From Lichenostomus cassidix (Eukaryota; Chordata; Aves; Passeriformes; Meliphagidae): 64,000 nucleotides of DNA. The stretch lies in the NCBI GenBank assembly GCA_008360975.2, contig CM039199.1:3488530-3552529 (forward strand), read 5' to 3'. The translations under genes were made by a program, and so were the position numbers. Below are positions 11,973 to 24,100 of this stretch, one piece after another (the first letter of the stretch is position 1; every line of letters starts with the position of its first letter). The notes under the pieces are model-generated. The model did not search any database and had not been told where the DNA came from. It saw only the letters and a program-made list of their open reading frames with translations.

Positions 11973-14900
11973 CTAGGAGAGAGGGACAAAAAAGTGAGTC
12001 ACTCAGATGAAAAAGAGACATGGTAACAGTGATGGGAACATGATTCCCTAAACAACCACCCACCAAACATATGTGAGGTGTAAAATGGAACAGTGTGTTC
12101 AGTAGAAGCTGAATGTCCCTCACACCCTTCAGCTTTCCCCGCTGGAGCTTGGGCAATTTATGCTGTGAGCAGCTTGGCAGGGGTTCTCCTCTCCCTGTCG
12201 CTCTTCTGGCCTGATCTAATATTCTTCCCACAGCCCTTTCCATGTTCTCCCAGGCTGCAGCAGTGACAGCATCTGTGGGTGTGTGACCTTGCTGTGCTGC
12301 CCAGGCTCCCTGGGGAGCTGGCAGGGCCATGCTGGTGCTGCTCGGTGGGTGAAGCAGTGATCAATCTTCTGCAATTCCTATCAAGTCCTGCTTACTCCCA
12401 CATCTGACCTGCCTTTCGGCAAAGGGAGTTGTTATTAAATTCCATTTCTGTGTACTGAGTGGGAAGGGGGGAAATGTTTTCCACAGAACAAAGAAAACAG
12501 AGATCCCATCTGATCTGAGGAAACAGAACTCAAACATGGGGGATTTATGTCCATGTCTGAGGTGTGGGGTTCAATCCCTCTTCCAGTCTCCCAAGCCTGC
12601 AGAGTAATTGTGTGCAAGTCGTGGCTCTGTCCCAGGCTCAGACACAGGGCTGTGCTCACACTGCACACCACCAAATTTATGGGCTAACACAACCTGCACT
12701 TTCCAACAGCCAAAAAGCATCATTACATGAAAATGAACACAAATTTGCACCTACATGAAGGAGCAGAGACATGCAACAGCATTATCTAGTTCATTATGAA
12801 AAGCTTCTGCTAGAACTCAGTAAAATTTAATGCACGTCTGTAGCTACAACTACCATATTTTAGTATTTTCTGTCCAGCAAACAACTTTACTCTCCATAAA
12901 TCCAACAAAGAGGTAGCAGCAGTTGGGATGGGTCTCAAGGCATTGGGTATTTAAATCTGATGGTCATGTTTTTATCCATGACCTTTTGTTGAGGGAGAAA
13001 CACTAGTTTATACCAAAAGACTGCAGGGAATTTGCAACATAAAATCCTACTGCTGTGCACACACGCAAATCAGCTCCAGAAATAGTCAAAGCTTGTGCAG
13101 CAACTTCTAAGCTGCCACATTACTGGTAATGGAAAAGTTGGAGTCAAACACAAGTCAACACTAAAAGCAAGTTCTGATACTCAAGGCTTAAATCGTGACA
13201 ATGAAGAGAGGAACTGTCACATGCAGGAGAAATCACCAATTCACACTCTGCAGAGGCCTGGAAGGTAAATGTGTGTGAGGAGATGCCTCAGCAGAGTCAA
13301 GCACAACAGAAGGTCCCAGAAGGATGATGCTCATGGGGACTCAAAAGAAGAGGTCACTGGGTGTGTTTTAGCAGGGAGACTCTGGAACACTGGGGGTCTC
13401 AGTGTGTTTACATCCCTCTCACAGCTCAGCCTGGCTCCCATGGAGGGACAGAAGGGAGGAGCTGCCAGCCTGCTGCTGGAGGTGACACCACTGCCCTGTC
13501 CTAGAGGATGGAGCCTTCTCAATAAGGGGGAATGAATAAACACTGGAAGAGTGTAACTACAGAAAGATTGAAGGGTCTTAGCCTGACATTTCTGTTTCAT
13601 TCCCTGCCCTAGAAAGGATGAGGAGAAAATTTTAGTGCTTGGGATATAGAACAGTTCCAGTCCCCTCAAAAAGAATTTTATGCACAGCGTAAAACATACA
13701 AAAAACCCTAAGTGTGTTATAAACAATTCTCACGTGAGACTGAAGACAAATAACAGTGACCATCAGTCTGAGACTTATTAAAAAATAGCAACAAGGCTTG
13801 AATGTGAAAAGAATACACCCTACAGGAAAGCAGCAGAATGTGCTCTGCACCCAGGAGACAGGGACATCAGCTGGTCATTAATTCCCTTTGTACCCAGACA
13901 CCTTAATTCCTAACATTTCCCTTACTCTTCATTATGAACCAGAATTTGGCATTGAGTCAACCTCTCCGTGAGGCTGCAATAGCCAGAATTGAGGCTATTC
14001 TAAAAAAGAAATCTAGACATTCTAAACCACTTTTCATTTTTTTGAATGGATACAATTATTCTCCAAAAGGACCAGACAATAAATCACTTGACAAATTGAC
14101 ATGATAAATCAGCAGCATAGGATGAAAATCCAGGCATGTGCTCCTGATTGCTTTCTCCATGGATGACACAACATTCTAGCTTAAAAACCAGCTTTGAAAG
14201 CATAAGGTCTCCAATAAATAAATCTCCCCATGCAGCTTGTCTCACACCTTCCCTTCTAACGCATTGTGTTGACCTTTTATACCAACAAATCATGTTATTA
14301 ATAAAACTGCTGTATTTTTCATTTTTAACCCAACACATTCTGTAAGTACACAGTTTAGAAGAAAATGTCTTTCCTCCCTTCCAAGATACGATTCTTTCCA
14401 CCAAGTCAGCTGGGCTTCCTCATCTAGGTCCCATATAATTCCCTCCCCAGTGTCTGCGTCTCTTAACTCTAGAATTTCATTTAGCCCACATATATGTTTT
14501 TGCTGTTAACAGTCACCGTTCTCTGTTGTTTTGTTCCACTCAGTTACAAACCACCTGCTAAGGCTGGAACTTTGGCATCTCCTCTCAAGAGGACACAGGA
14601 CATAATTACAGACCTGGGCTCCAAGAATGACACACCGTTTGCCAAATGGTCTGCTCTGCATTGCCAGTTTTGGGCTTTCCAGACTCCTTGCAATGACAGC
14701 CTCCTGAGCCGGCAAACTGTGACCTGGCAAGAGCCAATCAAGCATCATTTTTGGTGTCTTCTCTCTAACATGAGTAACAAACTGGGGATGGTGCCAGTTC
14801 TGCAGCATGGAGTCATGTGTGGGATTCCTTCCTTTGTTCCTCCAGCTGGGAGGTGGCAAAAAGCTTCAAAACATTTACGCAGAATGTGGGGGTGGAAAAT

Positions 14901-17900
14901 CAAGGAGGGAGTCCCGCTGCTGCTCTGCAGTCTAATCACAGGTCTTTGATACCAGCCTAGCTCTGAAAGTTCATATCTCCTCCCTTGCTGTGTAGCACAG
15001 AGCTCAGACCAAGAGGAATGACTTTGCTAAATAAACCTCAGCTCGTGGCATTTTTATAGCAGAACATGGATGGCATGTGCTCAGCCTGTGGCAGCCACTT
15101 GGATGGAGTCCAGCTGGAGACAGCTCCTGCTTTCTGGAGAACCAGCAGTGTAGCTGCAATGGGCACAATCCCAAACCCAAATCCCCAGCTGGGTCTCCAT
15201 CTGAGTGCAGGAGACAATGAAGGAACAAAGGGAAACTTCATTACTTTCTTGAGAAGCATGTGGTGTGTGCTTTGGAGCAGGGGACAGGCCATGGATGCAG
15301 TAGAAGCTGATGTGGGCTGAAGCCCAAGAAGGCATTTAGGTTCCATGTTCTGTATCTGTTCTGACAGGCTGGGTGGGTAAATTCACTGATTTATTAATTA
15401 CACAGTATTGCTAATAACATCTCTGAAATCACTGTTTCATTTCCTCTCTCTTATTGCTGAGACAATATCTCAATTCCTCTGCCATTGGTTTTTCTAAATT
15501 TCTGATGTTGCCACTTGAGCACAAATTGTGCTACATGAAAGGGTATTTCTGGCACAAAAACCTGATTTTCATGATTACCAGTTTGATACAAAGCAGGTTC
15601 TCCCTGGCTGATCACTTCAGTACAGTTCCTTAACACAGTATTCCCTGTAACCCACGATGGTTTGGGGTCCACCCACTCTGAAGGCAGAGTGAATGTGAAA
15701 GGTTTCTTTGATTTTCTACAAAAATTGAATAAGAATGCAAATGAAGATGAGAAAGCAAAAATGAGGGATTTTATAAAGTAAACAATTTGCAGTGCCTGTG
15801 GGAGAGCAGAAGCATTTACACTGTGCTAAATGGCATGAGGAACACTTTATAATAAGAGGAAGCAAAGCTGTATTTTTAATGATGTTTCCCCCACCCCAGA
15901 ATGACCAGGCTGCATTAAATACATGGTGATGCATTGAAAAAGGCTGCAGTAAATTAAGATGCTCCATAGGGGTTCTGCTTGCAATGCCAGGACATAGGCT
16001 TGGAATGTCTGATGATCAGAGCAACATGTGCCTCATTTGCCCTGTAGAGTGTTGAAAGTCTCTTTTATTCAAGTCATTAACTGCCTTTCTCTCTGGTCTG
16101 CTCTGCCCAGGGATTTTCTAAGTCAACTGGACTTTCTCTGGCCCCAGAGGGAGATGCCTCACTCTATGGGGAATGTGGAAGAACTGCCCTGACAGGGCAC
16201 AGGTAAGTGAACACATAGGGATGGTGGAGCCCATTCCCATGTAGAAAGGACATGCTGTACAGGAGCTTCAGCAGCATGCCTGTCCCCATGTCTCCTGGCA
16301 GCATGGGATCCTTCCCTGCCTGTATATCCCAAGAAAATGAAGTGATTCCTTGTGTTGAACAAGCTGGACACCTCATTCTCCAAGTTGCTCAGCACCATGA
16401 AAACTGCCCATCCTGGGAGCCTGCAGGATCCTCAGCAGCTCAGAGGAAGAAACCACTGATTTAAGGAGGTTTTCTGTGCACAGAGGAGTGACAGAGCAGA
16501 TGGGACAGAGCTTGAAATACTTGAGTGCAACAGCAACCTGCTCTGTATTTCTGGGCTTTCTCTAATGAGATACTTTCCCATACATTAAACATTTATCAAA
16601 AATACTAAGAACCTGCACAGCTAACAAAGTCATGGACATAACAGATGCACAGAGCTCTGGAGAAACACCAAAGCAGGCTGTGAACCCTTGGCACGGAACA
16701 TTTTATAGATGGGAAGCCACTTGGTATTTTAGGGCAGATTTAAATCCTGTCTGTTGCTGAGTCATCAGAAGTGGGAAGCTTGTTAGCTTGTTGCAAGGAG
16801 GAGGTAAATCCCAGGAGGACTGGTCTCCAGGTGGTTAATTCTCCTCCTATTCTGCAGCTGACAGCTATGACTAAGATTTGGCCTTTCAGTGCACTATGAA
16901 AAAGGCTTTTAATTACTCAACTCAGTCAGGACCAGAGAAATCCTCAAAGTTACTGCTTGAAGAAACAGGTAATAAGGATGAGGGGCAGGAGGTTCTCATC
17001 CTCACACTATTTCCCTGACAAGCACAGCAGATGTTCAGATTTGCAAGGCCAAGTCCCATTTTACCCACCACAGTGTGGGTCACACACAAGCATGAATGTG
17101 GGGGGACATCTCTACAGGACCAGTGATGCCATCAGGGTTACACCAATCCTGTAAGCAGCTGAGACTTGGTAAAGAAAGAACAACAAAAACCATAAATGCA
17201 CATCACAGTTCATCTACCAGCTCCATCAGCAATGGATTTGAGTCCCAGTGGGTTGTGGCCTGTTTTAATCTAGCAAACTAAACTGGAAAAAATGTTCTTT
17301 CAGAGTAATCATGTCCTATTCTGAAGCAGCCATAGCATTTTAAACTATAAAATATGAATTTTAAACTGTAAGACACGAATTCTGCTTTCTCAGGCAGGCA
17401 AGTCTTTACACATAGAACTACCTTCTATACACATATAATTGGTTAAGTAAACATCTTCAAACTGAATCAACAAAAAGGTTGTTTCAAACTGGGCCAAGAC
17501 ACTGAAATCTGCACCTCCAGTTGTAACTTTCATTAAAAAGTATCTTAATTGCTGCATTTACTACAGTTTTTCTTGCCTTGCCCCTAATGAAATGTTGATC
17601 TGCCTGCCCTGATAGTCTGCACCAGGGATAATTAACACTCCTCTGCTAACTACTTGCTAAAGGAAGGTCATCAGTATTCTTGCCGCTTGAATAGCTTATT
17701 AGAACTAGTTCATCAACCTGCTCACAGGAAAGCTGGGGAAGGGAGAAAAATGAAGGGTGCCAAGGCTCCCACAGCCCCACTGGGCTGGAGTGGCTGCAGG
17801 TGGTGTCCCCCCAGTAAAACTGAAAGAGCAGGAGCCAAGGAGGGCAGGAAAGGTGGGAACCACAGTCAGAGGGGTCCAAGGAGTAGCTTTCAGCCCATTG

Positions 17901-18951
17901 AAAGGTACTGGTGGAGCAAAGCTGATCTCTGGCACTATAAACATCCTCCTCACAGGCTGATGTTGCCAGGTGACAAGCAGAGACAGACTGGTTTCCATGC
18001 CCAGACCTCATGAACAGCTGCACAGAGAAAATGAGAGAGAATTTAAGGAAACAGGAGAGCAAACAGCACCAGGGCAGTGAGGACAGTGTGTGCCCACAGC
18101 AGCACCTGCCTGGCACATGTAGGGAGGGCAATGCCTGCAGCAGCTCCTGTTGGCATCACAGCCACAGGCAAGGCAAGGGTAGGAAGCAAATTACAAACTT
18201 AGAGGAAGGAAAGAAAGAGTCCCAAGCCACAGCCTTGAAATAAAAAACCCCTCTGCCTGTACTCAGATTTCCAGAAGCAGAAGAGCAGTCAGCAAGTGGA
18301 GTGAGACACGACAAGAAGGATGATGTAAACCCTGAGTAGGGAAGACAAGGTTCATGCACGTGCACAGGTGGACACAGCAGCATGGACTCCCTGGCACATC
18401 TTGCAGTTGTTTTATTTTAAAGGGCAACCAAGATCTAACCAGAATTAGTGATACAACGAGCTGGAGCTGTGATGCAGCCTGAGAAGAGAGAACTGCTTTC
18501 CACATGCTGCTGCCATCTCCCTCCACTGGCTGTTCTGAGTCTGAAATGCTGTCTAGGGCAGCAGTTGAAGACCTTTATCTGAGACTCTACATGAGTGGTG
18601 GGATTTGGGGCATTTCTCTTAACTCTTCTGTGCTCCAGCAGTCATGTCTGCATAGTAGGAGCAGTCAAAGACAGAAAAGTATTAGAGATATTTGGATGTA
18701 ATACACTGAACAGGTGAGGTTTGTCACTGACTGCTTCAATAATAAAGCATGGAGTGACACTGGAGTTGTTAAAAAAGAGTTATTTAAACTCTACAGGTTG
18801 GTTTGGGTCCTGAAAAAAGTTACAGCTCTCTAGGAATAAAAACTGCCTCATCTACTGAAATACCACAGCAATGTCTATTTATATTTGTAAATGAACAGGC
18901 AGTGCTGATTTACTGTAATTGATCTCAGAGCTTGGGAGGTAGTAAAGCCTT

Positions 18952-18990
18952 ATGCAAATCACAGCTGCCACCCTAAAGCTGCATTTGCAT
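18952..18990. promoter_or_regulatory. Inverted pair of perfect octamer motifs, possible enhancer core
   Basis: ATGCAAAT is at 18952-18959 and its reverse complement ATTTGCAT at 18983-18990, 23 bases apart. Between them is a CAGCTG E-box (18962-18967). A CCTTTGT, which is a SOX-type site in reverse complement, follows at 18995-19001. ATGCAAAT is the classic POU-factor site. Clustering like this in an intron suggests an enhancer, but this is inference from motifs alone; single octamers also occur by chance. Confidence 0.3.
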
Positions 18991-20483
18991 AACTCCTTTG
19001 TAAGTCAATCTTAAGCCTTTTTACCATAATAAAAGTAATCAATATTTAAAGAGACATGAAAAATAGCCACACACATGTGCTCCCTGCCACTTAGCTTTTA
19101 AGCACTAAAAACTTACTTGGTGCTTTGGTGGTTTAAAGAGCTGCAGTGCAAGATTTGGAAGGGGTGGAGGGGAAGTCACAGAAAATCTCCTCTCTGCTCT
19201 CCTGCACAGTCTTGGACCTGCACTGTCTCCTCCCAAACCACAACTGCTCAACAATTACAGCATTGTAAAAGGATAATTGAATATAGTAACCAATATCTTC
19301 CCAGTCTTAAGAAAGCCTAATGCAGCTATTAAATTCAGGCTATGCATATTTCAGCCAGGAATCCTTAAGTAACACCCAACTTGCTTGATCTCTGAATACC
19401 AGGAGGGCAAGGCACATTACTTCTACAACCAAAGGCCTTTTTTTTTTCAATCTATGACATTAAAGAGCCCCAGGCAACTTTCAAGAATAATTGCAATCAT
19501 TCAGGGTCCTAGGTATTCCTCCTGGACATCCCTCTTATGTAAGGAAAAGGATGAACATGCAGCAGAGTCACCTGAGGCAGCCTGGCCTGCCCCACCCTGC
19601 CCTCATCTCACCCTTCAGAGCTCCCTGTCCTGCCTCCTCCTCCTCTCCCACATTCCCCCCATCACCTGCCCTGCACGAAGCAGCCTCTCCTGCAATTCCT
19701 TTGTTCTTGCCACCTTCAAATAACTTCTAAAATAAGATCATTTCTCCCCGGGTACCCAGAACACTGAAGTAAATAAAGAATAAGGTAAATCGTGCATTTT
19801 TAGTCTCTTGAGAGATTTCTCATTTCTTTGGTCTTCTCAGTTTTATCTCTATCTGCCTTTTCCTGTGTGCTACAGAGCAGCCATAGCACTGCCATCCAAG
19901 AGTAACATTCATGTATATTTAAACAGATATACTCACAAAATTAAACATATATAAATAAATATGTGTAGCTACACACACCAGTGTCTACAGGATGAACAGG
20001 TGAGCAATGATGGCTGTAAAAAATAAAAAAGCCCCACAGCAGCTGTGTCTGAGCTGGAGGAGCACATCAAACTCCAGTCTCTCAAGGTGATGGGACCAGT
20101 GAGCATCCCAGTTACATCACTGGGCAGCAGTGCCTTCAACACACCATGAAGGCCACTCAGGGATTTCTATTGAAGCTACTCTGTTTTATAAATGATGATC
20201 TGTGATCTCTGAAACTCCATGCATCAAACTCCAGAGAAGGAAAAAGACATTTCCCCACTATATCTAGACTTCTTTTCCTTATAAAATTTCCCAGGCCTTT
20301 TATGTTCAACTGTGAATGTTCTCTGCTAGATTTTGGAGCTGGGTCTCTTGTTCTGTTCTGCAGTAGGATAATGGTGGCATAGGAGGGGAGATTCCCAGTC
20401 AGACCAAGGCCAACCATGGAAGCAGTCATAGAAAGGAACCCAAAGTGAACACCCCAGGAAGGACACTAATAAAAACCCCCGGC

Positions 20484-20652
20484 TGGGCACTGCCCAGGCT
20501 CCCCAGGGAATGGGCACAGCCCCAAGGCTGCCAGAGCTCCAGGAGTGTTTGGGCAATGCTCTCAAGTACAGGGTGGGATTTTTGGGGCCAGGAGTTGGAC
20601 TGGATGATCCTTGTGAGTCTCTTCTAGCCCAGGACACTCTGTGGTTCTGATT
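20484..20652 (+). mobile_element. CR1 LINE 3'-end fragment
   Basis: GGGCACTGCCCAGGCTCCCC, CAGAGCTCCAGGAGTGTTTG, GGCAATGCTCTCAAGTACAG, GGGCCAGGAGTTGGACTGGA, TGATCCTTGTGAGTCTCTTC and a final TGTGGTTCTGATTTA follow the order of a plus-strand CR1 3' end of a subfamily with the TTGGACAACGCTCTCAG-type block. The left border is uncertain. Confidence 0.88.
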
Positions 20653-21069
20653 TATTATCACACAAACCAGGTACATCTGTGTGTTGCTGCCCCTGAAACA
20701 GGTATTTGGTTTCTGAGGTCAATTAACAGCTGAACACACACATGACTCTCTTCCAACATAACTTCTATCAGCCCCATGCCCACAGCACAGCAAGAACATC
20801 TCTCTTTACAGAGCTGTCTGTGAGCTTTATAAACACCTTGGCCTAAAAAGATGTGGAAGCTCATTTCCCACACCCAAATGGTCCTTCCCCAGTTTAAACT
20901 GCAGCTCACAACAACCCAACCAGGTAAAAAAAATTTGCACTGCTCTGCAGCACTTCCCATTCTGCTGACAAACACAGGCCTTCCTTCCCAGCAGGATCTA
21001 CCCTGGCATTTCAGATGACCAGTTTGGAAACAAAAGCAAACCCTGCCAGAGCCTGCTGTGAGCACTTAC

Positions 21070-21168
21070 AAATCCAATGAGATAAGGACTGCCAGCATCT
21101 CCCAGGAGGTGTGAAGTGAAACTCTGCAAGGCCACTGCAGTTGCACGGCGAGTTGGAATGACCACATA
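21070..21168 (-). CDS. SPNS2: SPNS2 99-bp exon, TM10-TM11 loop and TM11
   Basis: This exon has exactly 33 codons, phase 0 at both ends, about human residues 449-481. It reads [20 protein letters not shown] then [13 protein letters not shown]. The [10 protein letters not shown] segment is the cytoplasmic loop, and the [16 protein letters not shown] stretch in TM11 is among the most conserved parts of the spinster family. The acceptor is ccttctttgcag and the donor gtaagtg. Confidence 0.97.
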
Positions 21169-24100
21169 CTGCAAAGAAGGGGAAAGAAACAAAAATAGAT
21201 AAGGAAGCTGAAGTAAAAAGCTGCCCATCTGTCTTGTACTGCTCAGCTTATGCCCAGGGCAGCACAAAACAAAGCACCCACCCCAGACAGAGCCACTGGC
21301 CATGGCTGGCTCAGGCAACTGGGAGCCTCAGATAACCTTCCTGCTCTGGAGTTCTGTTGGCAGGTGCTGAGGGAAGGAAGCTCTGCCCACTCTGCTCCCC
21401 TCTCAGCAGCACTTGGACTATCAGCTTTGCCCACAAGACACTTTGCTGTTGCTGCTCAGACTGCATTTTGCTTTGCTGGTGGGGAGAATGAAGTTTAAGG
21501 TTGCTCAGCACCACCAGCCTTCCAATCAAGGACTGTGCTGCAACCTGGGATATTAGGTTTTTCCATAATAAAAGTTAATTTTCTTTCCTAAACCATCAGC
21601 AATCCACATCAGTATGAAAGCTCACAGGCACACATCCTCCCCTTCTACTCCATCTCTAGCCGCTTTATATTTTTCTCAAAAATTTGTGATTCCACTTGTG
21701 AAAAGTGACAAAGTCACGTTAGGAAAATTTTCCATAGCCAAGATACTGTATTTTGGCCTCCACTCCTCTAATAGGACATGACACCCTTAGCCAGGTCATG
21801 CAGAATCAGTCAGACTACACAGGAGCAGTGGAAAACACAAATTACTTCCCCATGAAGGGACCAGAGCTCACAGATAACAGAGTCCTAACCATGGAAGGGG
21901 ATGAAAAATTAAAAAAGAAAAAAACCCAGCAACCCCCTGTCCTATGGAATGACCTTAATTTTATAACACACTTTTGGAAGCAGAAGAAAGTAATTGTCTC
22001 TTGCATAAATTGTGAAAGCTGCTGGCTAAGGACATCTGCACTGAGTCCACATAACCCGGTTTATAAATTGATCCTGTCTTGATTTAAAGGCTGGAAGTAA
22101 TGAAGAATTCAATAGGTCTCTAAATCCAAGTGAGCTTTGTTTCTGCCTGTAAGCACTGAATCTCGTTGTGCCTTTTCCTGTGGCTCTGACAAGCTGTGTG
22201 CCCTGCCTGGAGTGACTCTTGTTCAGATCTTTGGAGACCATGATCCCTTTTATTTGTCCACTTTCTCTCTGATGGGCTTCAGTCTTTCTTCAGAAGTCCT
22301 GCCTTGCCAGGCTTCAACTCATTCTTACAATCCTTTCCTGAAGTAATTTATTAATTAAATGTGACATTTCAGGACTGGCCCATCCCCAGCCAGAGCTAGA
22401 CAGAGATCCTTTACCTGAGCTGACTGGCAGGGAGGACTCACTCAGAGCACAGGACTGAAGCACATTGCAGTGCTTGAACAATTCCTCCCAGGGAGGGGGA
22501 ACTGCCCTGTCTGCAGTGGAAAGAATGACCATAAAAACCAGAAACAAAAGAAAGAGCATTGAGAAAATCCACACCAGAAGAGAACTAATGCCTATCTGCT
22601 TAAAATCATCATTTCATCCCAAGCACAGACAATTCCGAGCGATGGGTAAAATTAGATTAAATGCTTTTCCTTAGGGTTTTACCATGTGCTTTCAGAATGA
22701 CCTGCCAGTTCTTTCATCCCTGCTTTGACAAAGCTGCAAATGCACACTGCTAATGCACTTTGATGCCATGTATTAAGCAGGCATCCTGTTCAACTCCTGT
22801 TGTGCAGTAGAAGAGCAAGAAATGCTCAGATCCAGAGCAGCCTGTGGATGTCAGGCCCTGTCCTCCTTTTGCATCTAGAAACTCAGAACATGACTTGAAG
22901 AAAGAAATCCCAGGAGGAAAAGTAGCCCTAATGTCTTCATTAGAGACACAGAAATGTGCTGAAGGTCAGGCTGTGAACAGTAGGAGAGCCCCACAATTCA
23001 TTCCCACTCCCCAAAGCAGCAGAAAATGGGTGCAACTTGGATAGATGAGACAGAAGAAAAGAAAAATTAAGAGTAAGTTATTTTTTTTCTTCCCTCCTGG
23101 CCCCAGTTCACACATGGGCAGTGGAGAAATGTTCTGCAAGAGCTCTTTGGGACAGGGCATCTGAAGAGATAAAGTGAAACTCTACCTAATTCGAGAGTTG
23201 TGCATAAATGCAAAATGGAGTTTGAAAATTAAAGTATTTTTTCTTTCTGTAAAGTTTCTGTTAACAAATCTGCAGAAGAAAGCCTACCTGGTTCTGTATT
23301 CTATCAATTTTTGTAGCAAAAGGACAAAGGAAATGACACATTTATTAAAAGTTTACCACTTTCAGGGAGTGACAGTGAATTGATGCCAATTAGAGGAAGA
23401 AATTTGAATGATACTTTTATAATATGTGTGCATACATATATAAATATTTATACACATAAATACACACATACATTAGACATAATTTTGCATGTGTAGCTGT
23501 ATAATGCCAACATAGTTTCCAAGTAGGAATACAGTTTCCAGCAAGCTTTCAGAGTGCTTAACTGAAGAAGTTATTGATGGTTGAAACACCACAAAGTGCC
23601 AAAATTTGGTATATTTGGCCTGGAATTCAAGAGACAAATGCCCCCCTCAAAGCAAAATCCCAACATGTAGCAAGGAAATGGACATGACCTCCTTGAAAAA
23701 GATATTGGAAAGAAAAAAAACAACCTAAACCAACATCTCCAAAACACAAAAAAAAATACTCCACCCCATCCCTACTTAAAAAGCATTTTGTTCTGATGGA
23801 CAGGAAGCAGTTGGTAGCAAACATCTACTGTTCTAGGAAGACAGCAGTAAATTACAGCTCTAAATGGGCATTCCAATACTAAAATAGACCTAAATTCAAA
23901 CCATACATGGCTTGGTTTGGACATCCCACAGAATCTGGAGGTGGGAGAGCTGCAGCAGCCAAGGCGGAAGGCTGTGGGATCGTCCTGGCTCATCCCTGAT
24001 CCCAGGTTCAGAGAGCACAGAGGATGGGCAGGGAGGCTGACCAAGCAGCTTTGGAAACCTCTGCTCTATAAATAGAGCTTCAGAAAGGCCAGGGATTACT

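Larger units (their letters stand above)
11973..21069. other. SPNS2 intron of 9.1 kb
   Basis: It holds a plus-strand CR1 fragment near 20484-20652 and an inverted pair of octamer motifs near 18952-18990, listed separately. Open frames such as 14494-14949 on the plus strand lack recognisable domains and splice context and are treated as chance. Confidence 0.75.

Noticed and set aside
14494..14949. Plus-strand open frame of 151 codons
   Set aside because: No similarity to any family that I recognise; an opposite-strand frame is also open, indicating a stop-poor stretch.
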